Part shown: positions 32,845-40,278 of the stretch, piece by piece
How positions within the stretch are numbered: the stretch's first letter is position 1
Layout of the letters: each line of letters opens with the position of its first letter
From: Rhodobacteraceae bacterium UBA6141
GTDB lineage: Bacteria > Pseudomonadota > Alphaproteobacteria > Rhodobacterales > Rhodobacteraceae
Reading direction: 5' to 3'
Assembly (NCBI GenBank): GCA_002423245.1
Contig: DIVD01000002.1
Location: 1 to 48,976 of the forward strand
Length of the DNA: 48,976 nucleotides
The notes under the pieces: model-generated
The model's database searches: none
Told to the model about the DNA's origin: nothing
Seen by the model: the letters and a program-made list of their open reading frames with translations, nothing else
Position numbers and translations under genes: made by a program

Positions 32845-33993
32845 TCAGGCGGCAAGCCGTGCTGCCGTCTCGTTCACCTGCAGCACCATATCCATGAGAA
32901 GCGCGGCAGGGTCAAGGTTGACCGCCCGCCCGTGCCGCGCACGCGCGCCGAGATCCTGCTGGCGCTGCGCCCAGAGACGGCCCGCCGCGGGCGAGGGCGC
33001 AAGCCGGGCGAAAAGCCGCGCCTCTCCCGGTGCCGCCTCGACGCGCGGCGGGCCGGCGATGCCGGCGCGCGCAAGCCGGGCGAGGAACAGCTCGAACAGC
33101 GTCAGCAGCACGTCGAACCGGCCCTCGGCGGCGCGCCCCCCGGCGCTGTCGGCAAGGTGCAGCGCGCGGATCCGGTCCAGCCGCGGCATCCCGGCGAAGA
33201 GGTCCACCATCTGCGCATAGGCTTGCAGGCCGTCCAGATTGACCAGCCGAATCGCCTCGCCCACCGAGCCGCCCGAAAGCTCGGCCAGCGCCGCCGCCGC
33301 ATCGGTTTCGATGCCCGCCTGCGCAAGCGCCGCCGCCATGTCCTCCGCGCCCAGCGTGCCAAGCCGCAACGCGCGCACGCGCGAGCGGATGGTGGGCAGC
33401 AGGCTGGAGGGCTGGTGCGCCACCATCAGCAGCGTGGCGCCGGCGGGGGACTCTTCCAGCAGCTTCAGCAGGGCGTTGGCTGCGTTGGGGTTCATCTCGT
33501 CGGCCGCGTCGATGATCGCGACGCGCCGCCCGCCATCGGCGGCGGAGAGGTTGAAGAAGGCTTTCAGGCGCCGCACGTCCTCCACCCCGATCACCGCGCG
33601 CAGGCGGGACTTGTCCTCGTCCCATGAGCGGCGCAGCAGGAAAAGGCGCGAGTCCGACAAGGCGTGCATCCGCCGCGCGACCGGATGATCGGCGGGAATG
33701 TCCAGCGAGGCGGGGGGTGGGGGCGCGCCGAAGAGGCCATCCCCGGCTTCGGGCGTTGCCAGCAGGAAGCGGGCGATGCGCCAGGCCAGCGTCGCCTTGC
33801 CGACGCCGCGCGGGCCGGTCAGCATCCAGCCGTGATGCAGCCGCCCGGTGGCGAAGGCGGCCAGAAAGCCCGCCTCGGGCCGTTCCTGCCCGAACAGCCG
33901 CAGCGTGTCGCGCGGATGCGGCGCGCCCTCGACGCGGTCCGCCTCGGGCGGCGGCTCGGCAAGCTCGGCGGCGCCGCCGCGGGGCGCCCTCAT
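32845..33993 (-). CDS. holB: DNA polymerase III subunit delta'
   Basis: This 382-residue clamp-loader subunit has an AAA+ core: Walker A GPRGVGKAT, Walker B/sensor region VAIIDAADEMNPNAANALLKLLEESP and sensor 1 TLLMVAHQPSSLLPTIRSR. The zinc-binding cysteines seen in E. coli are absent, as in other alphaproteobacterial forms. It loads the beta clamp during replication. The start overlaps the tmk stop by 4 bases (ATGA), the classic tmk-holB coupling. Confidence 0.95.
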   Translation of the reverse strand: MRAPRGGAAELAEPPPEADRVEGAPHPRDTLRLFGQERPEAGFLAAFATGRLHHGWMLTGPRGVGKATLAWRIARFLLATPEAGDGLFGAPPPPASLDIPADHPVARRMHALSDSRLFLLRRSWDEDKSRLRAVIGVEDVRRLKAFFNLSAADGGRRVAIIDAADEMNPNAANALLKLLEESPAGATLLMVAHQPSSLLPTIRSRVRALRLGTLGAEDMAAALAQAGIETDAAAALAELSGGSVGEAIRLVNLDGLQAYAQMVDLFAGMPRLDRIRALHLADSAGGRAAEGRFDVLLTLFELFLARLARAGIAGPPRVEAAPGEARLFARLAPSPAAGRLWAQRQQDLGARARHGRAVNLDPAALLMDMVLQVNETAARLAA

Positions 33994-34601
33994 GTCAGCC
34001 GCCCCTGCGCCACGGCCAGCACATCGGCGGCGACGGCATCAGGCGCGCGGCCCCCGTCGATCATCACGCAGCGGGCCGGAAACTCGTCGGCGAGCGCGAG
34101 GAACCCGGCGCGCAGCGTGTGCTGCATCCCGGCGCCCATATCCTCGAAGCGCTCTTCGCTGCCCCTGCGAGCGAGGGCGCGGGCAAGGCCGACGGCAGGG
34201 TCGATGTCGATGATGAAGGTCAGGTCCGGTTCACGCCCGATCATCAGCGCGTGCAGCGCGTCCACCTGCGCGCGCAGGTCGCCCCGGGTGATGCCCTGAT
34301 AAAGCCGGGTGCTGTCGGCGAAGCGGTCCGAGACGACGATGCGTCCCGCGTCCAGCGCGGGGGCGATGGTCCTTTCCAGATGGTCGCGGCGGGCGGCGGT
34401 GAACAGCAGGATCTCGGTCTGTGGCGACCAGCGGTCGGGGGCGCCCTCCAGCACCAGCCGGCGAATCTCCTCGGCGCCGGGGCTGCCGCCCGGCTCGCGC
34501 GTCAGCACCACCTCGCGCCGGCGCGCCCGCAGCGCCTCGGCCAGCAGCCGCGCCTGGGTGGATTTGCCGGACCCGTCGATGCCCTCGAAGGTGATGAACA
34601 T
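33990..34601 (-). CDS. tmk: Thymidylate kinase (dTMP kinase)
   Basis: Tmk phosphorylates dTMP to dTDP. The 203-residue protein has the P-loop FEGIDGSGKST, TREPGGS, the DR-X motif DRFADSTRLYQG and the LID arginines in ARRGSEERFED. Size and motifs are normal. It lies 24 bases downstream of the dacC gene and overlaps holB by 4 bases. Confidence 0.96.
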   Translation of the reverse strand: MFITFEGIDGSGKSTQARLLAEALRARRREVVLTREPGGSPGAEEIRRLVLEGAPDRWSPQTEILLFTAARRDHLERTIAPALDAGRIVVSDRFADSTRLYQGITRGDLRAQVDALHALMIGREPDLTFIIDIDPAVGLARALARRGSEERFEDMGAGMQHTLRAGFLALADEFPARCVMIDGGRAPDAVAADVLAVAQGRLT

Positions 34602-34625
34602 CGCCCTGGCGGCCCCTTCCTGCCC

Positions 34626-35780
34626 TCAGCTTCCCGCGTCGCCCGAGACGCGCGCCATCAGCGCGCCCGCCGCCACCGACAGATGCTTGCCGAAGCCGCC
34701 GACCGGCACATCGGCCTCGGCGACCAGCGGCACGCGCACATCCTCCATCTCCGGCAGGTCGAGCACCAGTTCCCCCAGCACCTGCCCGGCGGCGATCGGC
34801 GCCGCGACCGGGCCATTGTAGACCGCCTCGGCCTTCACGCCCTCTTGCGCCAGCGCCAGCGCCGGCAGCAGCAGCGTCAGATCCTTTTCCACCACCAGCC
34901 CGACCGTCTCCGCCGCGCCCATATGCACCTCGGCCTCGGCCAGCCGGGTGCCGGACCTGGCCAGCGTGCGCAGCACGAATTGCCGGAACGCCCAGTTGGT
35001 CAGCGCCTCGGCCTCTTGCGCCCGCTCCGCCTCGGAGCCGAGCCCCGAGAGCACGAACACGATTCGCCGCCCGTTCTGCTCGGCCGAACCCACAAGGCCG
35101 TAACCGGCCTCTTGCGTGTGCCCGGTCTTGAGCCCGTCGGCGCCGACGCCAAGCCCCAGCAGCGGGTTGCGGTTGTTGGCATTGGCCGGCGCCCGGCCCT
35201 CGTAGTTGAAGCCGGTCATGCCGAAGAACGGGTAGTATTCGGGAAACTCGGTGATCATCCGGGTTGCCAGAAGGCCAAGGTCATGCGGGCTCATCCGGTG
35301 GCCCTCGGCAGGCCAGCCCGAGGAGTTGACAAAGGTGGAATTTCTCATGCCAAGCGCGCGCGCCCGTTCGGTCATCTGCCGCGCAAAGGTTTCCTCCGAC
35401 CCGGCCAGCCCCTCGGCCACCACCACGCAGGCATCGTTGCCCGAATTGATGATGATGCCGTGGATCAGATCCTCGACCGTCGGGCGGTCCATCTCGTTGA
35501 GGAACATGGTCGAGCCGCCCATGCTCCTGGCCTTGGTCGAGACCGAAAAGCGGGTATCCATCTGCACGGTGCCGGCCCGCAGCGCCTCGAACAGCATGTT
35601 CAGGGTCATCAGCTTCGACATTGAGGCCGGCGGCAGCGGCACATCGGCGTCCTTCTCCAGCAGCACGGTCTGGGTGGTCAGGTCATAGACCCAGGCGGCG
35701 CGGGCCTTGGTCTCGAACGCGGCGGCGGGGGCCAGCGAGGCGAGGAGGATCAGCGCAGAGTGCAAGAGGCGATTCAGCAT
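34626..35780 (-). CDS. dacC: D-alanyl-D-alanine carboxypeptidase (PBP5/6 type)
   Basis: This 384-residue penicillin-binding protein trims the terminal D-Ala from peptidoglycan pentapeptides in the periplasm. It has a signal peptide (MLNRLLHSALILLASLAPAAAF) and the active-site triad SMSK (about 51), SGN (about 113) and KTG (about 218), followed by the C-terminal PBP5-type beta domain. The start at 35780 is chosen because the signal peptide begins there; in-frame upstream sequence is low-complexity. Whether it is DacA, DacC or DacD in function is open. It heads the leftward operon. Confidence 0.93.
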   Translation of the reverse strand: MLNRLLHSALILLASLAPAAAFETKARAAWVYDLTTQTVLLEKDADVPLPPASMSKLMTLNMLFEALRAGTVQMDTRFSVSTKARSMGGSTMFLNEMDRPTVEDLIHGIIINSGNDACVVVAEGLAGSEETFARQMTERARALGMRNSTFVNSSGWPAEGHRMSPHDLGLLATRMITEFPEYYPFFGMTGFNYEGRAPANANNRNPLLGLGVGADGLKTGHTQEAGYGLVGSAEQNGRRIVFVLSGLGSEAERAQEAEALTNWAFRQFVLRTLARSGTRLAEAEVHMGAAETVGLVVEKDLTLLLPALALAQEGVKAEAVYNGPVAAPIAAGQVLGELVLDLPEMEDVRVPLVAEADVPVGGFGKHLSVAAGALMARVSGDAGS

Positions 35781-35808
35781 GGTCGGGGTGCTCCGGAGGC
35801 TGGGGCAG

Positions 35809-35872
35809 GGCAGATGGGGCAGGACGGCAGATGGGGCACAGGGCAGCGGCCCGTCCCGACGGCCCGTCCCGG
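35809..35872. repeat. Paired 13-base direct repeats upstream of dacC
   Basis: GGCAGATGGGGCA occurs at 35809 and 35826. CGGCCCGTCCCG with one further base occurs at 35847 and, immediately adjacent, at 35860. These fill most of the dacC leader. No convincing promoter hexamers were found in them. Confidence 0.7.
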
Positions 35873-35954
35873 TCCTGCGCAGTCTAACGGCCCCGTCCGC
35901 GCAAGGGAAGTCCCGCGCGCCGTGCACGGTCCCGCCGCCCCGGGCACGACCCGA

Positions 35955-37004
35955 TCAGGCCTCCAGCACCAGAAGATCGGCGGGCGAGATCGAGACCTGC
36001 ACCCTGTCGCCCGCGGCGGGCGGCGGCGTGTCGGGGCGGTTGAACATGTCGAGCGACAGCGCGGTGCGTCCGGCCTGCGCCCGCAGCCGGATCACCGCGC
36101 CGAGGAACTCCACCTTGCCGATCTCGGCCCACAGCAGCAGCGGCCGCCCCTCTGCCGCGCCAAGGCTGACGGCTTCGGGCCGGCAGGCCAGCGTCACCCG
36201 GCCGGCGGGGAGAGGGCGGCCGAGGCTGACCTCGGTGGTGCCGATCCGCACGGTGCCGGTCGCGGGGGCAATCACATCCGCCTCGATCAGGTTCAGCGTG
36301 CCGACGAATTGCGCCACGAACCGGGTTGCCGGGCGGTTGTAGATCTCGAACGGCGTGCCGACCTGTTCGGCCACCCCGCCATTCATCACCACGACCCGGT
36401 CCGAGATCGACAGCGCCTCTTCCTGGTCATGGGTGACGAAGATGGTGGTGATCTGCAACTCGCGCTGGATCTCGCGGATCTGGGCGCGCAGGCTGACGCG
36501 GATCCGGGCGTCGAGCGCGCTCAGCGGCTCGTCCAGCAGCAGCACATGCGGCTTGATCGCCAGCGCCCGCGCCAGTGCCACCCGCTGCTGCTGGCCGCCC
36601 GAAAGCTGGAACGGATAGCGGTTGCCAAGGTCGGGCAGGCCGATCAGCGCCAGCATCTCGCGCACGCGGGCCGCGCGAAGATCGGCCGGCATCCGCTTGA
36701 CCTTCAGGCCGAAAGCCACGTTCTCGGCCACGGTCAGGTTGGGGAACAGCGCATAGGCCTGAAACACCATGCCGATGTGGCGCTGGTTGGGGCGCAGGGC
36801 GATCACGTCCCTGCCGTCGATGGCGATGGCGCCGCTCGAGGGCGTCTCGAACCCCGCCACCATCCGCAGCACCGTGGTCTTGCCGCAGCCCGAGGGGCCG
36901 AGCAGCGAGACGAACTCGCCCTTCTCGATGCTCAGGTCGAAATCCCTCACCACGCGGGTCGTGCCGAAGGATTTCTCCAGATGCGCGATCTGCAGAAAAG
37001 CCAT
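35955..37004 (-). CDS. ABC importer ATP-binding protein (PotA/FbpC type)
   Basis: This 349-residue ATPase is the last gene of a leftward importer operon. It has Walker A GPSGCGKTT, Q-loop FQAYALFPNLTV, signature LSGGQQQR, Walker B LLLDEPLSALDA and switch THDQEEA, then a TOBE domain at the C-terminus (VTLACRPEAVSLG onwards). Its ATG shares one base with the preceding permease stop (TGATG). The cassette resembles iron(III), polyamine and aminoethylphosphonate importers; the substrate cannot be fixed from sequence. Confidence 0.93.
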   Translation of the reverse strand: MAFLQIAHLEKSFGTTRVVRDFDLSIEKGEFVSLLGPSGCGKTTVLRMVAGFETPSSGAIAIDGRDVIALRPNQRHIGMVFQAYALFPNLTVAENVAFGLKVKRMPADLRAARVREMLALIGLPDLGNRYPFQLSGGQQQRVALARALAIKPHVLLLDEPLSALDARIRVSLRAQIREIQRELQITTIFVTHDQEEALSISDRVVVMNGGVAEQVGTPFEIYNRPATRFVAQFVGTLNLIEADVIAPATGTVRIGTTEVSLGRPLPAGRVTLACRPEAVSLGAAEGRPLLLWAEIGKVEFLGAVIRLRAQAGRTALSLDMFNRPDTPPPAAGDRVQVSISPADLLVLEA

Positions 37005-37792
37005 CAGCGCTGCACCCTGTTGTGTCGGCCAAGCCGCGCGGCAAGCTGGATCACGCCCATGCAGACCCAGGTGATGCCGAAGGCGATGACCGCCAGCGCC
37101 GCGGGCTCATAAGCCTTGTTGCCGCCCATCCACACCATGTAGGGACCGAAGGCCGGCCGGTTCAGCAGCGCCGCGAACACGTATTCGCCGATCACGATGG
37201 CGAAGGTCAAAAACGCCCCCGACAGCAGCGACGACAGGATGTTGGGCAGGATCAGCCGGGTGATGATGGTGAACCAGCCCGCCCCCATGCCCTGCGCCGC
37301 TTCGGTCAGCGTGGCGATGTCGATGCTGCGCAGCCCGGTATCCACCGCCCGGTACATGTAGGGCAGGGCCAGTGTCGCGTAGCCGAAGACCAGCAGCAGG
37401 TTGGTGCCCGCCGCGGTGCCGGTCAGCGGCAGCCAGCTCGAGGTGTTGTAAAGCCGGATATAGCCGAACACGATCACGATCGGCGGGATCACCAGCGGCA
37501 GCAGGGTGATGAACTCGATCACCGGGCGCAGCCTCGGCAGCTTCAGCCGCACCCAGAAGGCGGTCGGCGCCACGATCAGTACGCCAAGCACGATGGTGAA
37601 CAGCGCCGCCACCACCGAATAGAGGAACGTGTCACGGAATTGCGGATCGCCCAGCACGTTGGCGTAGGCCTGCAGCGAGTATTCCCCGCGCCGGGCGCGC
37701 AGCGAGAACTCGAACATGCCCGCCAGCGGCAGGAAGAAGTAGAGAACGCCCGCGACAAGGGCGGCCCAGGACCAGAAGCGCGGCGAGCCCAT
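37004..37792 (-). CDS. ABC importer permease, second (PotC-like)
   Basis: This 262-residue permease begins MGSPRFWSWAALVAGVLYFFLPLAGMFEFSL and has about six helices. The EAA loop is LTEAAQGMGAGWFTIITRLILPNILSSLLSGAFLTFAIVIGEY. The ATG at 37792 shares its A with the stop of the preceding permease; an ATG four codons upstream is possible. It overlaps the ATPase gene by one base, so all three are tightly coupled. Confidence 0.92.
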   Translation of the reverse strand: MGSPRFWSWAALVAGVLYFFLPLAGMFEFSLRARRGEYSLQAYANVLGDPQFRDTFLYSVVAALFTIVLGVLIVAPTAFWVRLKLPRLRPVIEFITLLPLVIPPIVIVFGYIRLYNTSSWLPLTGTAAGTNLLLVFGYATLALPYMYRAVDTGLRSIDIATLTEAAQGMGAGWFTIITRLILPNILSSLLSGAFLTFAIVIGEYVFAALLNRPAFGPYMVWMGGNKAYEPAALAVIAFGITWVCMGVIQLAARLGRHNRVQR

Positions 37793-38733
37793 CACCTGAC
37801 CCATTTCTCGGCGCGGCTGCGCAGCACGATATAGACGAGGTTGGCGATGCCGGTGATGACGATCATGCCAAAGGCGATGGCATAGCCCAGATGCGGGTCC
37901 TGCAGCACGTCGCCGCGGATCTGCGCGAACAGGATGATCGGCACGATCGACAGCGAGGATCCGGTCAGCGCCATCGCGGTGGCCACCGCCCCGAAGGAAT
38001 TGGCGAACAGCAGCGCGAAGGTGCCCAGAAGCGAGGGCCAGAGCACCGGCAGCGCCACCATCCGCCAGTATTGCGCGCCGCTTGCGCCGAGGATCTCCGC
38101 CGCCTCGCGCCATTCGCGCTTCAGCCCGTCAAGCGCGGGGGTGATGATCAGGATCATCAGCGGGATCTGGAAGTAAAGGTAGGTCAGCGTCAGGCCGGCA
38201 AAGCTGATCAGGTTGAAGCCGGTCGCGGCGAGGTTGATGCCGAACACCTCCTTCAGCACCACCGTCACCAGCCCCAGCCGCCCCAGCGTGGCGATGAAGG
38301 CAAAGGCGAGCGGCACCCCCGCGAAGTTGCTGGCGACGCCGGAAAAGGTCAGCATCGCATCGCGGATCCAGCCCGGCAGCCCGCCCCGGGTGACGGCGGC
38401 GGCAAGGATCAGGCCGATCAGGCAGCCAAGCCCGGCGGTCAGCAGGCTGAGCCGGATCGACAGCATGAACGGGCGCACCACCTGCGGCACCGCCAGCCCG
38501 GCGAGGTTGCGCAAGGTGAACGCGCCCTCGGGCGTCTGGAAGGCGCCAAGCACGATGTGGATGGTCGGCAGGATCAGGAACAGCAGCGCGAAGATCATGA
38601 AGGGCGCGACGCCCAGCCATTTCAGCGCCAGCGCGGCCGTCCGGCGCGGGCGCGGGGCCGGAGACTCGGCCGCAACGGGTGCCGGTGCAACAGGGGCCGG
38701 CGCCACGGGTTCGGCAAGCGTCGCGTCGGTCAT
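37792..38733 (-). CDS. ABC importer permease, first (PotB-like)
   Basis: This 313-residue permease has a Pro/Ala-rich cytoplasmic N-terminus with a PVAPAPVAPAPVA repeat, then helices beginning at WLGVAPFMIFALLFLILPTIH. The EAA motif lies in WREAAEILGASGAQYWRMVALPVLWPSLLG. It partners the permease that follows it by one-base overlap. The start follows the stem-loop after the binding-protein gene by about 20 bases. Confidence 0.92.
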   Translation of the reverse strand: MTDATLAEPVAPAPVAPAPVAAESPAPRPRRTAALALKWLGVAPFMIFALLFLILPTIHIVLGAFQTPEGAFTLRNLAGLAVPQVVRPFMLSIRLSLLTAGLGCLIGLILAAAVTRGGLPGWIRDAMLTFSGVASNFAGVPLAFAFIATLGRLGLVTVVLKEVFGINLAATGFNLISFAGLTLTYLYFQIPLMILIITPALDGLKREWREAAEILGASGAQYWRMVALPVLWPSLLGTFALLFANSFGAVATAMALTGSSLSIVPIILFAQIRGDVLQDPHLGYAIAFGMIVITGIANLVYIVLRSRAEKWVR

Positions 38734-38754
38734 CGGGCGGCTCCGGGCAGGAAA

Positions 38755-38783
38755 GCGCCCGCCCCCTTGCGAAGGGCGGGCGC
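38755..38783 (-). promoter_or_regulatory. Intercistronic stem-loop after the second binding-protein gene
   Basis: GCGCCCGCCC and GGGCGGGCGC pair perfectly over 10 bases around a 9-base loop. It begins 10 bases after the binding-protein stop (38794) and ends before the permease start. The position matches the stem-loop at 27920-27942 in the other importer operon. Confidence 0.6.
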
Positions 38784-38793
38784 GCGGGTGGGG

Positions 38794-39900
38794 TTACTGG
38801 ACGTTGGCGCCGACGACGGCATCCCACTGTTCGGAAACCACCTTCTTGTTGGCCTCCTGCTGTTCCACGGTCGGGAACACGGCGCGGGCATAGCCTTCGG
38901 CGGGGGGCAGCTTGTCCAGCATCTCCTGCGGGATCTTGCCGGCCTCGGACATGGCGACAAAGCGCGCCGGGTGGCAGTAGCCGGCCAGCCAGCCAAGCTG
39001 GCCTTCGTCGGAATAGAGGTATTCCATCCACAGCTTCGCCGCGTTCGGATGCGGCGCATAGGCCGAGATCGCCTGCACATAGACGCCGGCAAGGCTCGGG
39101 CCCTCGGGGATCACGATTTCCATCGGCGGGTTGCCGGCCAGGCTGTCGCGCCAGGCCAGCAGGTTGTAGTCCCAACCGGCGACGATCGGGGTCTGGCCCT
39201 GCGCGATGGTGCCGGCCTTGCCAGCGACCGGAACGAAGTTCCCGGCCTTGTTCATCTCGGCCATCAGCTCGAGCCCGAGCTTGCCCGACTCCTCGCCCGG
39301 CTCGCCGCCGCGCGACATGCCGGCCGACATGATGGCGAGGATCGCCTGGTTGGAGGCGCGCGGATCGCCGGTCAGCGCGAAGGAGGCGGCGTAGTCGCCT
39401 TTCAGCAGGTCTTCCCACTTGGTCGGCACGGTGTCGATCAGGTCGGTGTTCACGCCAAACGCCATCACGCCGTAATAGTCGCCATACCAGTAGCCGTCCG
39501 GGTCCTTCACATCGTCCGGGATCTCCTCCCAGGTGGCGACCTTGTAGGGCGCCAGCAGCCCCTCGGCCTGGGCCTGCGGGCCGAAGGCAAGGCCCACGTC
39601 CAGAACGTCGGGCGCCTGCGGGCCGGTATTGTTCTTGTTGGCGCGCACCGCCTCCAGCTCGTCCCCGGAGCCGGCATCGGGGTTCAGCTCGTTCACGGTG
39701 ATCTCCGGATACTTCGCCTTGAAGCCCTCGATCACCGCGCCATAGCCGCACCAGTCATGCGGCAGGGCGATGGTGGTCAGCATCCCTTCCGCCTTGGCGG
39801 AAGCCTCGATCTCGGCCAGCGACTGGGCCTGGACCATCGCGGTCGAGGCCAGCAGCGCGGCAAGGGCAATGGCGCCCGACGCTTTCACGGTCGATTTCAT
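38794..39900 (-). CDS. ABC importer periplasmic binding protein (iron/polyamine/phosphonate class)
   Basis: This 368-residue binding protein has a signal peptide (MKSTVKASGAIALAALLASTAMVQAQ) and segments typical of the PotD/FbpA superfamily: TTIALPHDWCGYGAVIEGFKAKYP, QAPDVLDVGLAFGPQAQAEG, YWYGDYYGVMAFGVNTDL and IVAGWDYNLLAWRD. GAGGGAG precedes the ATG. It heads a complete importer (binding protein, two permeases, ATPase). Nearby palindromes upstream may be the operator. The ligand is unknown. Confidence 0.9.
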   Translation of the reverse strand: MKSTVKASGAIALAALLASTAMVQAQSLAEIEASAKAEGMLTTIALPHDWCGYGAVIEGFKAKYPEITVNELNPDAGSGDELEAVRANKNNTGPQAPDVLDVGLAFGPQAQAEGLLAPYKVATWEEIPDDVKDPDGYWYGDYYGVMAFGVNTDLIDTVPTKWEDLLKGDYAASFALTGDPRASNQAILAIMSAGMSRGGEPGEESGKLGLELMAEMNKAGNFVPVAGKAGTIAQGQTPIVAGWDYNLLAWRDSLAGNPPMEIVIPEGPSLAGVYVQAISAYAPHPNAAKLWMEYLYSDEGQLGWLAGYCHPARFVAMSEAGKIPQEMLDKLPPAEGYARAVFPTVEQQEANKKVVSEQWDAVVGANVQ

Positions 39901-39988
39901 CTCAGACTCCCTCATAGGTCCGTTTGCATGGGACAGGCCCGCCAGCATGGCCCGGCGATCCGACGCCCGGACGCCTATCCCGCGGATA

Positions 39989-40004
39989 CGTCAATCATGT
40001 GACG
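39989..40004. promoter_or_regulatory. Operator-like inverted repeat upstream of the ABC operon
   Basis: CGTCA-N6-TGACG is a perfect 5-bp inverted repeat centred about 97 bases before the binding-protein start. On the minus strand its second half-site is TTGACG, a candidate -35, so a bound protein would block or contact polymerase. Confidence 0.45.
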
Positions 40005-40144
40005 GCAGCTAAGCGGTTCACGCGCGATCTGGCAACCGTCTCGTCCGCTGATCCGCGCCTTTCCGATCTGCGCGCATCTTGTGCAGCGCATCGGCCCCGT
40101 GGCCGGAAAGCGGCGAATCCCGGCCGCTTTCGCAGCCTTGCATC

Positions 40145-40158
40145 CGCGAAATCTCGCG
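40145..40158. promoter_or_regulatory. Operator-like inverted repeat upstream of opgG
   Basis: CGCGA-AATC-TCGCG is a perfect inverted repeat about 120 bases before the opgG start. In this GC-rich DNA such short repeats can arise by chance. Confidence 0.3.
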
Positions 40159-40278
40159 CGTGCAGCATCCCTTGCGGCGGGTGCAGAAATTCCGCTTGCC
40201 TTTTTGCCGTGTCGCAGGACATAGCGCGGTGACAGCCACTGATTGCCCCGCCCCCTGCCTACCCCGTGGAGGTCTCGC

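Larger units (their letters stand above)
39901..40278. other. Divergent regulatory region between the ABC operon and opgG
   Basis: This 378-base stretch holds no credible gene. Two operator-like inverted repeats are present at 39989-40004 and 40145-40158, listed separately. TTGACG on the minus strand overlaps the first repeat and could be a -35 element, but no good -10 is spaced 17 bases away. Confidence 0.55.

Noticed and set aside
32832..32855. TTG start for tatD giving an eight-residue longer protein
   Set aside because: It would overlap the holB stop, and the ribosome-binding site GAGGAAAG lies inside the extension and points to the ATG at 32831.
35955..39900. Calling this importer a phosphonate or iron transporter
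   Set aside because: The binding protein resembles several subclasses equally and no metabolic genes for either substrate are nearby.
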